Part shown: positions 36,988 through 46,510 of the stretch, piece after piece
Layout: every line of letters starts with the position of its first letter
How positions within the stretch are numbered: position 1 is the first letter of the stretch
Source of the DNA: Rubrivivax sp.
GTDB taxonomy: Bacteria > Pseudomonadota > Gammaproteobacteria > Burkholderiales > Burkholderiaceae_C
Assembly (NCBI GenBank): GCA_030680415.1
Contig: JAUXVE010000056.1
Coordinates: 1-64,000, forward strand
Reading direction: 5' to 3'
DNA: 64,000 nt
The notes under the pieces: generated by a model
Database searches by the model: none
What the model was told of the DNA's origin: nothing
What the model saw: only the letters and a program-made list of their open reading frames with translations
Position numbers and translations under genes: made by a program

Positions 36988-39339
36988 ATGGACACCCTGG
37001 CCGCCGACCAAAGCCGCGAGCGCCGCCGTGTGGCGGTGCAAGGCATCGTGCAGGGCGTGGGCTTTCGGCCTTTCGTCTACCGGCTCGCACACGAACTCGG
37101 CCTTGCCGGATGGGTGCGCAACGACGGTGCCGGCGTGACGATCGAGGCCGAGGGCAGCGCCGCCGTTCTCGAAGCCTTCCTGCGCCGCCTGCGCGACGAC
37201 GCACCGCCGCTGGCACGCGTCGACCGCGTGTTGCCTGAGTCAGCGTCGGTGCCCCTCGCCGGCGGGCCCGGATTCGCCATCGTCGAAACCCGCGGCGGCG
37301 GCAGTTCTGCGGTCAGCACCGCCATCGGCCCCGACAGCGCCGTCTGCGCCGACTGCCTGGCCGAGATGCTGGAGCCGGGCGACCGGCGCTGGCGCTACGC
37401 CTTCACCAACTGCACCAACTGCGGGCCGCGCTACACGATCACGCGCGCCCTGCCCTACGACCGTGCCATGACGAGCATGGCCGGCTTCACCATGTGCCCG
37501 GCTTGCCAGGCCGAGTACGGCTCGGCGCTGGACCGGCGCTTCCACGCCGAGCCGAACGCCTGCCCGGTGTGCGGGCCGCGCCTGACCCTGCTCGATGCGC
37601 AGGGCGCTGCGGTCGACGCCGTCGACGCCGTGGCCGGCGCCGTGCAGCGCATCCGCCGCGGCGAGATCGTCGCCGTCAAGGGACTGGGCGGTTTTCACCT
37701 CGTGTGTGATGCCCGCAACGCCGCCGCAGTGGCGACGCTGCGTGCGCGCAAGGCGCGCGAGGAGAAGCCCTTCGCGGTGATGGTGGCCAACCTCGCGTCG
37801 GCCGCGCCATACGCCGAGACCACGGTCGCCGAGGCCGGACTGCTGGCGAGCCCCGAACGCCCCATCGTGCTGCTGCGCAAGGCCGCCGGCGTGGACACGC
37901 TGCTGCCCGGCGTGGCGCCCGGCCTCGCCTGGCTGGGCCTGATGCTGCCCTACACGCCACTGCAGGTCTTGCTTTTCCACGAAGCGGCCGGTCGCCCGCC
38001 CGGCACGGACTGGCTGCGCGAGGTGCAGTCGCTGGCTTTGGTGATGACCAGCGCCAACCCCGGCGGCGAGCCGCTGGTCACGGCCAACGACGAAGCGCTG
38101 CGCCGCCTGTCGGGCATTGCCGACACCTTCCTGCTGCACGACCGCGACATCGTGCAGCGCTGCGACGACAGCGTGCTGCGCGCCGTGGTCGGCGAGCCCG
38201 CGCGCGGCTTCCAGTTCGTCCGCCGCGCCCGCGGCGTGACACCGCGGGCGATCCGACTCGCCAGCGCCGGCCCCTCGGTGCTGGCCCTGGGCGGCCACTT
38301 CAAGAACACCGTCTGCGTGACACGGGGCGACGAGGCCTTCGTCTCGCAGCACGTCGGCGACCTCGACAACGCCCCCACCTGTCGGGCGCTCGACGAGACG
38401 GTGGCGCACCTGCTCGACATCCTGCAGGTCGAACCGGCGATCGTCGCGCACGATCTGCACCCCGACTTCTACAGCACGCGGCTGGCGGCGCGGCTGGCCG
38501 GCCGCTACGACGCCGTGCTGCTGGCCGTGCAGCACCACCATGCGCACATCGCCGCCGTGCTGGCCGAACACCCCGTGCGCGGCCCCGTGCTCGGGCTGGC
38601 GCTGGACGGCGTGGGTCTCGGGAGCGACGGCACGGCCTGGGGCGGCGAACTGTTGCGCGTGGACGGTGCTGCCTGCACCCGGCTGGGCCGTCTGCGCCCC
38701 TTGCGCCTGCCCGGCGGCGACCGCGCCGCGCGCGAGCCCTGGCGCATGGCCGCTGCAGCGCTGGCGCTGGCCGGTCGCGCCGATGCCGTCACGGCGCGCT
38801 TCGCCGACGAAGCCGCGGCCATGTCGGTGGCCACGATGCTGCAGCGCGGCCTACACGCCCCCGAGACGAGCAGCCTCGGCCGCTGGTTCGACGCCGCCGC
38901 GGGCCTGCTGGGCGTGACACGCCGCATGGCTTTCGAGGGCCAGGCGGCGATGCTGCTGGAAGGCCTGGCCGAACGCCATGGGCCGGTCGACGCGGAACCC
39001 GCGTTGGTGGCGATCGACACCGACAGGCAACTCGACCTCGGTGCGCTGGCCCTGCGCCTGGCCATCGAGGCCGACGCCGGTCGCGGTGCCGCGCTGTTCC
39101 ACTCCACACTGGTGGCCGCGCTGGCCGACTGGGTGGCGCTCGCCGCCCAGGAACAACAGATCGACACCGTGGCTTGCGGCGGCGGCTGCTTCCTCAACGC
39201 GCTGCTGGCCGGCGGCCTGCGGCGCGCACTCGCCGCACGCGGCCTCACCATGCTGCAAGCGCAGGCCGTGCCGCCCAACGACGGCGGCATCGCGCTCGGC
39301 CAGGCCTGGGTGGCACTGCAGTCCCCGGCCGCGCGCTGA
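36988..39339 (+). CDS. hypF: Carbamoyltransferase HypF
   Basis: A 783-aa enzyme making the thiocarbamate on HypE that becomes cyanide ligands. Domains in order: acylphosphatase (VQGIVQGVGFRPFVYRLA, residues ~8-95), two zinc fingers (CADCLAEM and CTNCGPRYT; CPACQAEY and CPVCGPR), a YrdC/Sua5-like nucleotide domain (ALPYDR... GEIVAVKGLGGFHLVCDA), and a Kae1-like carbamoyltransferase domain with VQHHHAHIAAVLAEH and CGGGCFLNALL. Length is normal. Confidence 0.95.
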   Translation: MDTLAADQSRERRRVAVQGIVQGVGFRPFVYRLAHELGLAGWVRNDGAGVTIEAEGSAAVLEAFLRRLRDDAPPLARVDRVLPESASVPLAGGPGFAIVETRGGGSSAVSTAIGPDSAVCADCLAEMLEPGDRRWRYAFTNCTNCGPRYTITRALPYDRAMTSMAGFTMCPACQAEYGSALDRRFHAEPNACPVCGPRLTLLDAQGAAVDAVDAVAGAVQRIRRGEIVAVKGLGGFHLVCDARNAAAVATLRARKAREEKPFAVMVANLASAAPYAETTVAEAGLLASPERPIVLLRKAAGVDTLLPGVAPGLAWLGLMLPYTPLQVLLFHEAAGRPPGTDWLREVQSLALVMTSANPGGEPLVTANDEALRRLSGIADTFLLHDRDIVQRCDDSVLRAVVGEPARGFQFVRRARGVTPRAIRLASAGPSVLALGGHFKNTVCVTRGDEAFVSQHVGDLDNAPTCRALDETVAHLLDILQVEPAIVAHDLHPDFYSTRLAARLAGRYDAVLLAVQHHHAHIAAVLAEHPVRGPVLGLALDGVGLGSDGTAWGGELLRVDGAACTRLGRLRPLRLPGGDRAAREPWRMAAAALALAGRADAVTARFADEAAAMSVATMLQRGLHAPETSSLGRWFDAAAGLLGVTRRMAFEGQAAMLLEGLAERHGPVDAEPALVAIDTDRQLDLGALALRLAIEADAGRGAALFHSTLVAALADWVALAAQEQQIDTVACGGGCFLNALLAGGLRRALAARGLTMLQAQAVPPNDGGIALGQAWVALQSPAAR

Positions 39340-39352
39340 AGGAGAACCACCG

Positions 39353-39592
39353 ATGTGCCTTGCCCTCCCCGCCCGCGTCGTCGAACTGAGCGCCGACGAC
39401 AACGCCGTCGTCGACCTCGGCGGCGTTCGCAAGCAGGTGTCGCTGGCGCTGGTGGAAGGCATCACGGTCGGCGACTACGTCATCGTGCACGTGGGTTTTG
39501 CGCTGACCAAACTGGACCCCGAGGAGGCAGAACAAACGCTCAGGACCTTTGCCGAAGCCGGCCTCGCCACCGTCGCGCCGGCACTGCCCTGA
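39353..39592 (+). CDS. hypC: Hydrogenase maturation factor HypC
   Basis: A 79-aa HypC. MCLALPARVVEL provides the N-terminal cysteine after Met removal, and GDYVIVHVGFALTKLDPEEAEQTL is the conserved second half. It cycles between HypD and the large subunit carrying Fe(CN)2CO. The ribosome-binding site is AAGGAGAACCACCG. It is distinct from the HypC paralogue hupF at 32018. Confidence 0.95.
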   Translation: MCLALPARVVELSADDNAVVDLGGVRKQVSLALVEGITVGDYVIVHVGFALTKLDPEEAEQTLRTFAEAGLATVAPALP

Positions 39593-39593
39593 C

Positions 39594-40751
39594 ATGAAGT
39601 ACATCGACGAATTCCGCAACGGCGAGCTGGCGCGCCAGCTCGCCTCTGCGATTGCCCGCGAGGCCGACAGCGGCCGCAGCTACAACCTGATGGAGTTCTG
39701 CGGCGGCCACACGCATGCCATCTCGCGCTACGGGCTGAAGGACATGCTGCCGGCCAGCGTGAACATGATCCACGGCCCCGGCTGCCCGGTGTGCGTGCTG
39801 CCGATCGGCCGCATCGACAACGCCATCGAACTGGCCTCGCGGCCCGGCCTCATCCTGTGCACCTATGCCGACACCGTGCGCGTGCCGGCGTCCAGGGGCC
39901 TGTCGCTGTTGAAGGCCAAGGCACGCGGCGCCGACATCCGCATGGTCTACTCCAGCGCCGATGCGGTGCGCATCGCGCAGGAGAACCCAACGCGCGAGGT
40001 GGTGTTCTTCGCCATCGGCTTCGAGACCACGACCCCGCCCACCGCGGTGGCCATCAAGCAGGCGCAGGCGCTGGGGCTGACGAACTTCAGCGTCTTCTGC
40101 AACCACGTGCTGACGCCAGCGGCGATCAGCAACATCCTCGAATCGAAAGAGGTGCGCGAATACGGCACCGTGCCGCTGGACGGCTTCATCGGCCCGGCGC
40201 ACGTCTCCACCGTCATCGGCAGTCAGCCCTACGAGTACTTCGCCGAGGAGTACGCCAAGCCGGTGGTCATCGCCGGTTTCGAGCCGCTGGACGTGATGCA
40301 GGCCATCCTGATGCTGGTGCGCCAGTTGAACGAAGGCCGGGCCGAGGTCGAGAACGAATTCACGCGCGCCGTCACGCGCGACGGCAACGCCAAGGCCAAG
40401 GCGCTGGTGGCCGAGGTCTTCGAGTTGCGCCGCAGTTTCGAATGGCGCGGCCTCGGCGAGGTGCCCTACAGCGCGCTGGCCATCAAGGCAGCCTTCGCTG
40501 CCTATGACGCCGAGAGACGCTACGGCATCAGCTACCGCTCGGTGCCCGACAACAAGGCCTGCGAATGCGGCGCCATCCTGCGCGGCGTGAAGAGGCCGGC
40601 CGACTGCAAGGTCTTCGGCACCGTGTGCACGCCGGAAAACCCCATCGGCTCGTGCATGGTGTCGTCCGAAGGCGCTTGCGCGGCTCACTACACCTATGGT
40701 CGGTTCAAGAACGTCGCCATCGCGGTGCAGGCCGCCGCGGCAGGCGCCTGA
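39594..40751 (+). CDS. hypD: Hydrogenase maturation factor HypD
   Basis: A 385-aa Fe-S protein that assembles the Fe(CN)2CO group with HypC and HypE. Signature segments: MEFCGGHTHAISRYG, MIHGPGCPVCVLP, FFAIGFETTTPPTA and the C-terminal cluster region CECGAILRGVKRPADCKVFG...CTPENPIGSCMVSSEGACAA. Start MKYIDEF at 39594 is one base after the hypC stop. Normally hypE follows directly; here it lies 9.3 kb downstream. Confidence 0.95.
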   Translation: MKYIDEFRNGELARQLASAIAREADSGRSYNLMEFCGGHTHAISRYGLKDMLPASVNMIHGPGCPVCVLPIGRIDNAIELASRPGLILCTYADTVRVPASRGLSLLKAKARGADIRMVYSSADAVRIAQENPTREVVFFAIGFETTTPPTAVAIKQAQALGLTNFSVFCNHVLTPAAISNILESKEVREYGTVPLDGFIGPAHVSTVIGSQPYEYFAEEYAKPVVIAGFEPLDVMQAILMLVRQLNEGRAEVENEFTRAVTRDGNAKAKALVAEVFELRRSFEWRGLGEVPYSALAIKAAFAAYDAERRYGISYRSVPDNKACECGAILRGVKRPADCKVFGTVCTPENPIGSCMVSSEGACAAHYTYGRFKNVAIAVQAAAAGA

Positions 40752-40827
40752 ACGTCCAGCAGCGCATCTGCGTTGAAGAACCGATACCCGCACCGGCAGG
40801 AATGTTTCAGCGCGACCCCGCCAGAGC

Positions 40828-40868
40828 TTGCCTCACGTCAAACGCTGGCCCTGCGGGCTGTCGAAAAT
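40828..40868 (+). promoter_or_regulatory. CRP/FNR-type box before the CbcL-like gene
   Basis: TTGCCTCACGTCAA at 40828-40841 resembles the TTGCG-N4-GTCAA boxes found elsewhere in the island (one base different in the left arm). GAAAAT at 40863-40868 is 31 bp from the box centre and could be the -10. The 185-bp gap from hypD to the cytochrome otherwise shows nothing clear. Confidence 0.4.
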
Positions 40869-40936
40869 GCCCTACGGTGCGGGCTCGGGGGAGCACGTTG
40901 TTTCCACTCCGGCCACGTCTATGAGGGGTTGAGGCC

Positions 40937-43018
40937 ATGAGAGGCTCGGATTCGTCTTCGAAGGCACGGTCTGCAGGAGCCATGGTCCGCCTTGACGCTG
41001 CAGCAGCGGCCTTGATGCTGGTGATCCTGGCAGCCACGGCATCGGCACAGACCGCGGCGGCAAGGACTGCGCCCGCGAACCAACCTCAGGTGACGTCCGA
41101 GAAGTGCCTGAGCTGCCACGACGACCCGGAGATGAAGAACGACGCGGGCAAGTCGCTCGCGGTGTCGACCCTGCACTTCGGCCGCTCGGCGCACCGCAAG
41201 CTCGATTGCGCCGATTGCCACGATGCGGCGCTCGAAATCCGGCATCCGCGCAACCCGCTCGGTCCGGTCAAGCCGCAGGTCTGCCAGGACTGCCACGAGG
41301 ACGAGTTCAAGGCCATTGCCGGCAGCATCCACGGTAGGCGCGCGGACGGCGACAGGGCCATCAAGGACTGCAACGGTTGCCACGGCAGCCTGCACACGGT
41401 CTTCAAGGGGGGCGACCCGGAGTCGCCACTGTCGCCGGTGAACCAGATCAAGACCTGCGGCAGCTGCCACGAAGACATGATGACCAACTACGAGACCAGC
41501 GAGCACGCCCGCGCGCTGCTCAAGGCGGGCCTGGTGGGCAGCGCGCCGTCGTGCTCCAGTTGCCACGGCAAGCACGACATCCACCCCAAGACCGAGGCCG
41601 GGGCGACGACCAGCCACACCAAGGTTCCAGAGACCTGCGGCCGCTGCCACAGCGGCGTGCTGAAGGACTTCAACGAGAGCGCGCACAGCGCGGCCATGAC
41701 GGCCGGGCGTGACGGGCCGGTGTGCTCGACCTGCCACGAACCGCACGCCGTCAAGAGTCCGGATGCCGCAGCGACGCGCCACCAGGTCTCCGACGGCTGC
41801 GGCAACTGCCATGAGAAGTATTCGACGTCCTTCCGCGGCAGCTTCCACGGCAAGGCCACGGCGCTGGAGAACAAGGCCGCCGCCGCCTGTGCGGACTGCC
41901 ACACGCCGCACCGCAACTTCGCCACCTCGGACCCGCGGTCGAGCGTACACGCCGACAACCTCGCCAAGACCTGCGGCGCCTGCCATGCGAACGCCAATGC
42001 GTCGTTCCTGAGCTTCGACCCGCACGCCAATCCGTCGGATCCGACGCGCAATGCCTACGTCTACTGGCTCTGGCTGGGCATGACCTCGCTGCTGATCGGC
42101 GTGTTCGGCTTCTTCGGCCTGCACGGCCTGCTGTGGATGCAGCGCGCGCTGGTGGGCAAGCTGCGCGGCGAGTTCAAGTTCGGCCATGGCGGCGACGGCC
42201 CCTACGTGCGGCGCTTCAGCGGCATGCAGATGGGCGTGCACATCGCCATCGTGACGAGCTTCCTGTTGCTGGCCGCCACCGGCCTGCCGCTGAAGTTCGC
42301 CCAGGCGCCGTGGGCGCCCGGCCTGATGGGGCTGCTCGGCGGCGCCGAGTCGGCGAGTTACTTGCACCGCCTGGCCGGCATCGTGACCTTCGGCTACTTC
42401 GTCTGGCACCTCGGCATGCTGGTGCACGGCATGTTCGTGAAGAACGAGAAGGGCTACTTGTGTGGGCCGCGTTCGATGACGCCGCAGCCCAAGGACCTGT
42501 TCGACTTCATCGGCATGATGAAGTACTTCTTCTACCTGGGGCCGCGGCCCAAGTTCGACCGCTTCACCTACTGGGAGAAGTTCGATTACCTGGCGGTGTT
42601 CTGGGGCGTGGCCATCATCGGCCTCTCTGGCCTGATCCTCTGGTTCCCGACCGCCTTCACGATGGTGCTGCCGGGCTGGGCGCTGAACGCGGCCTACATC
42701 GTGCACAGCGACGAGGCGCTGCTGGCCACGGGCTTCATCTTCCTGTTCCACTTCTTCCACACGCACCTGCGACCGGAAGCGTTCCCGATGGATCCGGTGG
42801 TCTTTACCGGCTGCATGCCGCTGGAGCGCTTCAAGGACGAACGGCCGCTGGAGTACGAACGCCTGGTCGCCCAGGGCAGGCTCGACGACTACCTGGTGCC
42901 GCCGCCGACGGTGGCTCAATTGCGGCGTGCGTACGTCTTCGGCTTCGCGGCCGTGGCGATCGGTGTCACCCTGGCGTTCTTCATCTTCTGGGGGTTGCTC
43001 AGCGGCGGCTTCCATTGA
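40937..43018 (+). CDS. Multiheme cytochrome c fused to b-type membrane domain (CbcL-like)
   Basis: A 693-aa protein. After a signal peptide (hydrophobic core [13 protein letters not shown]) come 11 CxxCH motifs within residues ~55-355 (CLSCH, CADCH, CQDCH, CNGCH, CGSCH, CSSCH, CGRCH, CSTCH, CGNCH, CADCH, CGACH). From residue ~370 there is a membrane domain of the HydC/FdnI b-type cytochrome kind, with His-bearing helices ([47 protein letters not shown]). The plan matches Geobacter CbcL, an inner-membrane quinol oxidase used in extracellular electron transfer, although CbcL has nine c hemes. It would take electrons from the quinol pool to the periplasm. The start ATG 40937 is not certain; ATG 40982 is an alternative. 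Confidence 0.85.
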   Translation: MRGSDSSSKARSAGAMVRLDAAAAALMLVILAATASAQTAAARTAPANQPQVTSEKCLSCHDDPEMKNDAGKSLAVSTLHFGRSAHRKLDCADCHDAALEIRHPRNPLGPVKPQVCQDCHEDEFKAIAGSIHGRRADGDRAIKDCNGCHGSLHTVFKGGDPESPLSPVNQIKTCGSCHEDMMTNYETSEHARALLKAGLVGSAPSCSSCHGKHDIHPKTEAGATTSHTKVPETCGRCHSGVLKDFNESAHSAAMTAGRDGPVCSTCHEPHAVKSPDAAATRHQVSDGCGNCHEKYSTSFRGSFHGKATALENKAAAACADCHTPHRNFATSDPRSSVHADNLAKTCGACHANANASFLSFDPHANPSDPTRNAYVYWLWLGMTSLLIGVFGFFGLHGLLWMQRALVGKLRGEFKFGHGGDGPYVRRFSGMQMGVHIAIVTSFLLLAATGLPLKFAQAPWAPGLMGLLGGAESASYLHRLAGIVTFGYFVWHLGMLVHGMFVKNEKGYLCGPRSMTPQPKDLFDFIGMMKYFFYLGPRPKFDRFTYWEKFDYLAVFWGVAIIGLSGLILWFPTAFTMVLPGWALNAAYIVHSDEALLATGFIFLFHFFHTHLRPEAFPMDPVVFTGCMPLERFKDERPLEYERLVAQGRLDDYLVPPPTVAQLRRAYVFGFAAVAIGVTLAFFIFWGLLSGGFH

Positions 43019-43316
43019 TGGACGGCACACCCGGCAAGGCCCGGCAGGTGCGGCGCCACCGGGCCGAAGCGGGATCGGCCGCCGGCGACGAGGTCGACTC
43101 GGCGGGCCAGTCAGCAGACCGTGCAGGGTCGACGAAGGCGTCGGATCCGGTCGGCGAATCGATGTCGCGGCCAGACATGCACTCTTGCGCTAAGTCAATG
43201 AGCGACGCGGCGCAGGTACCGTATCCTGCGCCGATTCGATCAGGAAGACGCACTATCGCGGAACCATCGAGACCACCATCCGCCGCGCGAGTCGGGTGGG
43301 CGCAGGAGGGACCAGC
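43019..43316. other. 298-bp intergenic region with a CRP/FNR-type box
   Basis: No credible gene. It holds TTGCGCTAAGTCAA (43185-43198) and TATCCT (43222-43227), listed separately. The frame read straight on from the CbcL-like stop is open, but its Arg/Ala/Ser-rich product looks like noise. Confidence 0.5.
43185..43227 (+). promoter_or_regulatory. CRP/FNR-type box and -10 before the hexaheme cytochrome
   Basis: TTGCGCTAAGTCAA (43185-43198) with TATCCT (43222-43227) 33 bp from its centre, the class II arrangement. The box and the 12 bases after it match the element at 48397-48422 at 22 of 26 positions. The regulated operon would be 43317-46383. Confidence 0.55.
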
Positions 43317-44300
43317 ATGCCCAAACACGTCGTCCGACTCTTGGCCTTGATGGCCGTCGGCCTGGCGCTCGCGTTGGTCGCCAGGTGGTACTTCACACCG
43401 GATTCGTTCTACGAGTTTGGCCACTACCGCGCCGCTTCCGTGACCGAGAACGCGTCGCTGCAGCCGGTTCACATGACCTCCGCCTATTGCGAGGAATGCC
43501 ACGACGACCGCTACGGTGAGTGGTCGGCCAGCAGCCACAAGAGCGTGACCTGTGAGAACTGCCACGGCCCCGGCAAAGGTCATCCCAAGGGCGGCAAGAA
43601 GAAGCTGCCCATCCATGCCGACACGATTCGGCTGTGCAGCCTTTGCCACGAGACGACAGCGGGGAGGCCCGCCACCCAGCCGCAGATCGCACTCGCCGAG
43701 CACGCGCCGGGCGAGCAGTGCGCGGGGTGCCATAACCCGCATTCGCCGAAGATCTCGGCCGACGTGAAACTGAGCGGCAACGTCGACGACGGCAAGCGTC
43801 TGGCGGCAAAGGCGTGCGCGGAATGCCACGGCGACGCCGGCATCAGCCCCAACGCGACATGGCCCAGCCTGGCCGGGATGAGCCAGGCTTACCTGGTGAG
43901 GATCACCACCGCCTACAAGACCGGCGATCAGCTGGACGCGGCGATGACACCGCTGGCCAAGAAGCTGTCGGATCAGGACATCCAGGATGTCTCTGCCTAC
44001 TACGCGAGCTTGTCCTGCGGCAGCACCGGCGCAGGCACCGGACGTGGCGACGTCGCGGCCGGCCAGTCCTTGGCCAAGAACTGCGCCCGCTGCCACGGCG
44101 AGACCGGCATCCCGACGATGCGCTCCTGGCCGCTGCTTGCCGGTCAGGCCCCGGGCTATCTCGTGAACGTCCTCAAGGCCTTCCGGGCCGGCCTGCGCAA
44201 GGATCCCCTGATGGCTACCGCTTCGGGCAGCCTGAGCGACGGCGACATCGCCAATCTCGCCGCGTTCTATTCCGCTCAGCAGTGCGCACCGGCCAAGTAG
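43317..44300 (+). CDS. Hexaheme cytochrome: tetraheme domain plus cytochrome c4-like diheme domain
   Basis: A 327-aa exported protein with an N-terminal signal anchor (LLALMAVGLALALVARWYF). The first half has four CxxCH motifs (CEECH, CENCH, CSLCH, CAGCH) in the style of NrfB/c554-type shuttles. The second half (from about residue 160) has CAECHGDAG and CARCHGETG in two repeated class I domains with AYLVRITTAYKTGDQLDAAM and GYLVNVLKAFRAGLRKDPLM, the cytochrome c4 layout. Followed by Fe-S and NrfD-type genes, it is probably the periplasmic heme subunit of their complex. It has a good ribosome-binding site (CAGGAGGGACCAGC). Confidence 0.85.
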   Translation: MPKHVVRLLALMAVGLALALVARWYFTPDSFYEFGHYRAASVTENASLQPVHMTSAYCEECHDDRYGEWSASSHKSVTCENCHGPGKGHPKGGKKKLPIHADTIRLCSLCHETTAGRPATQPQIALAEHAPGEQCAGCHNPHSPKISADVKLSGNVDDGKRLAAKACAECHGDAGISPNATWPSLAGMSQAYLVRITTAYKTGDQLDAAMTPLAKKLSDQDIQDVSAYYASLSCGSTGAGTGRGDVAAGQSLAKNCARCHGETGIPTMRSWPLLAGQAPGYLVNVLKAFRAGLRKDPLMATASGSLSDGDIANLAAFYSAQQCAPAK

Positions 44301-44314
44301 GAGAAGGACAGACC

Positions 44315-45190
44315 ATGACGATCGCCTCTGACCTCGCCTCCGCCGCCCGGCGCCGCTTCCTGAACGGGCTCGGGCTGAGCATCACCTGCACCGGGGCGAT
44401 CGCCGGCGCGGGAGCGCTCGGCTTCGTTGGCGCGGCGTCCGCCAAAACCGATGCCCCCGCGCCAGCCGGCAAGCCCGATGCTGCTGCGCAAGGCGGTTCG
44501 TTCCCGACCAAGGACTACGACTGGACGAAGCGACGCTGGGCATTCGGCGTCGACGTCAACAAATGCATCGGCTGTCTGCGCTGCGTCGAGGCCTGCAAGG
44601 CCGAGAACGACGTGCCCCGCAACGCGAATCAGTTCCGCACCTGGGTCGAGCGCTACGTGCACATCGAAGGCGAGGCGTCGATGCGCATCGACAGCCAGCA
44701 GGATCCGGTGAACATCGAGGCCTCCGGGTCGCAGAAGGAGTACCGCTTCGCCGACCGCTACAAGGGCGCGAAGGTGGACAAGGCTTTCTTCGTCCCCAAG
44801 CTGTGCAACCAGTGCAGCCATCCGGCGTGCGTGCAGGTGTGTCCCGTCGGCGCGACCTACAAGACCGAAGATGGCGTGGTGCTGGTCGACGACAAGCGGT
44901 GCATCGGCTGCCGGTACTGCATCCAGGCCTGCCCTTACGGCGCGCGCACCTTCGACGAGCGCAGGCGCGTTCCGGACAAGTGCACCTGGTGCTATCACCG
45001 CATCACCAAGGGGCTGCAACCTGCCTGTGTCGATTCGTGCCCGACCGGGGCGCGCGTGTTCGGTGACATGCGCGACCGCGAAAGTACGATCAGCCTGTTC
45101 GTGCGCAACAACCGGGTCCAGGTCCTCAGGCCCGAATCGGGCAATTCGCCCAACGTCTTCTATGTCGGCCTCGACAAGGAGGTGAGCTGA
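44315..45190 (+). CDS. Tat-exported 4[4Fe-4S] electron-transfer subunit (HybA/NrfC/CbcT-like)
   Basis: A 291-aa iron-sulfur protein. The leader ARRRFLNGLGLSITCTGAIA is Tat-like, so the protein is probably periplasmic. Four cluster motifs are visible: CIGCLRCVEACK, CNQCSHPACVQVCP, CIGCRYCIQACP and CTWCYHRITKGLQPACVDSCP. This is the standard partner of NrfD-type membrane proteins. It overlaps the NrfD gene (start 45190). It probably bridges the NrfD subunit and the hexaheme cytochrome. Confidence 0.9.
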   Translation: MTIASDLASAARRRFLNGLGLSITCTGAIAGAGALGFVGAASAKTDAPAPAGKPDAAAQGGSFPTKDYDWTKRRWAFGVDVNKCIGCLRCVEACKAENDVPRNANQFRTWVERYVHIEGEASMRIDSQQDPVNIEASGSQKEYRFADRYKGAKVDKAFFVPKLCNQCSHPACVQVCPVGATYKTEDGVVLVDDKRCIGCRYCIQACPYGARTFDERRRVPDKCTWCYHRITKGLQPACVDSCPTGARVFGDMRDRESTISLFVRNNRVQVLRPESGNSPNVFYVGLDKEVS

Positions 45191-46383
45191 TGGACCCCGT
45201 CATTCACGTCGCCCCCTATACCGGATGGGTGTTTCCGAACGAGACCGTGATCGACTGGACTGTGCTGCTCGCCGTCTATCCGTACCTGACGGGGCTGGTC
45301 GCCGGCGCATTCACCGTTTCGAGCCTCTATCAGGTATTCGGCTTCGAGCGGCTCAAGCCTGTCGCGCACCTCGCGCTGTTGACGTCGCTCGCCTGCATGC
45401 TGTTCGTGCCGCTGCCGCTGCTGCTGCACCTCGGGCATCCGGAACGGGCCATGAACGCCATGATCACGCCTCACCTCACATCGGCGATGGCCATGTTCGG
45501 CTTCTTCGCGACCTTCTATGTCGTGCTGCTGATGCTCGAGATCTGGTTCGCCTATCGCCCCCACATCGTCGAGCAGGCGCAGACGCGCAAGGACCTGCTG
45601 GGCAAGGTCTACAAGCTGCTCACGCTCGGCTCGTACGACGTGTCCGAACGTTCTCTGGCACACGATCGCAAGTGGGTCTTCTGGCTGGCGGTGGCCGGCA
45701 TCCCCGGCGCTCACGGACTTCACGGCTACGTGGGCTTCCTGTTCGGCTCGCTCAAGTCGCGCGAATGGTGGTCCTCCGACCTCATGCCGGTCATCTTCCT
45801 GTTCTCCGCGATCATCTCCGGCGTCTCACTGCTGATCGTGATCTACGTCGTGTCGTGCTGGCTGCGCAGGATCGCGGTCGATCTGGCCTGCCTCAAGGGG
45901 CTGGCCTACACGGTGTGGGCATTCATCATGGTGGCGCTGGTGCTCGAGGCCCTGGAATTCGTCAACATCGTCTACAAGGGGCGTGAGGGTGTCGACATGA
46001 TCATGCAGTACGTCACGGGCCCGCTGCTCGTTCCCTATTTCGTCCTGCAATTCGCCGCCGGCGCCATCTTCCCGATGCTGCTGCTGTCGTACATGATCTG
46101 GCGCGGCACGACGGGCAAGCCGTTGATCGCTGGCGTGACGCTGAGCGCGTGCCTGGTGATGTTCTCGGTGTTCATGATGCGCTGGAACGTGGTGATCGGC
46201 GGGCAGGAGATCTCCAAGACCGGCAAGGGACTGCTGAGCTACCACATGCCCTTCCTGGGTCAGGAAGGCGCGCTGGTGGCGATCATCCTGGTGCTTGCGC
46301 CGTTCGCGGTCCTGCTGGGCATGGTCAAGCTGTTCCCGCCCTGGGAAGACCACGTGAAACACGCTGCTCCCACCGCGGCCTGA
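45190..46383 (+). CDS. NrfD/PsrC-type quinone-interacting membrane protein
   Basis: A 397-aa polytopic protein with about ten membrane helices, of the NrfD/HybB/DmsC family. It begins WTVLLAVYPYLTGLVAGAFTVSSLYQVFG and includes LLLHLGHPERAMNAMITPHLTSAMAMFG, where the conserved His-Pro-x-Arg segment sits. It has no hemes of its own; it exchanges electrons with the quinone pool through the Fe-S partner upstream. With the cytochrome and Fe-S genes it forms a Cbc/ACIII-like module. Confidence 0.9.
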   Translation: MDPVIHVAPYTGWVFPNETVIDWTVLLAVYPYLTGLVAGAFTVSSLYQVFGFERLKPVAHLALLTSLACMLFVPLPLLLHLGHPERAMNAMITPHLTSAMAMFGFFATFYVVLLMLEIWFAYRPHIVEQAQTRKDLLGKVYKLLTLGSYDVSERSLAHDRKWVFWLAVAGIPGAHGLHGYVGFLFGSLKSREWWSSDLMPVIFLFSAIISGVSLLIVIYVVSCWLRRIAVDLACLKGLAYTVWAFIMVALVLEALEFVNIVYKGREGVDMIMQYVTGPLLVPYFVLQFAAGAIFPMLLLSYMIWRGTTGKPLIAGVTLSACLVMFSVFMMRWNVVIGGQEISKTGKGLLSYHMPFLGQEGALVAIILVLAPFAVLLGMVKLFPPWEDHVKHAAPTAA

Positions 46384-46408
46384 GGCTTGCAGCGTCCAGC
46401 GCGGGAGG

Positions 46409-46424
46409 GCCTGCCGGCGCAGGC
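46409..46424. terminator. Possible terminator between convergent genes
   Basis: GCCTGC-CGGC-GCAGGC forms a compact 6-bp stem in the 127-bp gap between the NrfD gene and the convergent membrane-protein gene; flanking GGG and CCC can extend it. No T-run follows. Confidence 0.25.
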
Positions 46425-46510
46425 GAGGCCCGCCGCAATCCGGGTCCGTCGGGTAAGGCGCGATGCGTGGTCCTGGGCGCACGTCCCAGCAGCGCCCGCC
46501 CCGCTCGGAC

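Noticed and set aside
43017-43350. Open frame following the CbcL-like stop
   Set aside because: It has low-complexity Arg/Ala/Ser composition, no ribosome-binding site, and runs into the next gene out of frame.
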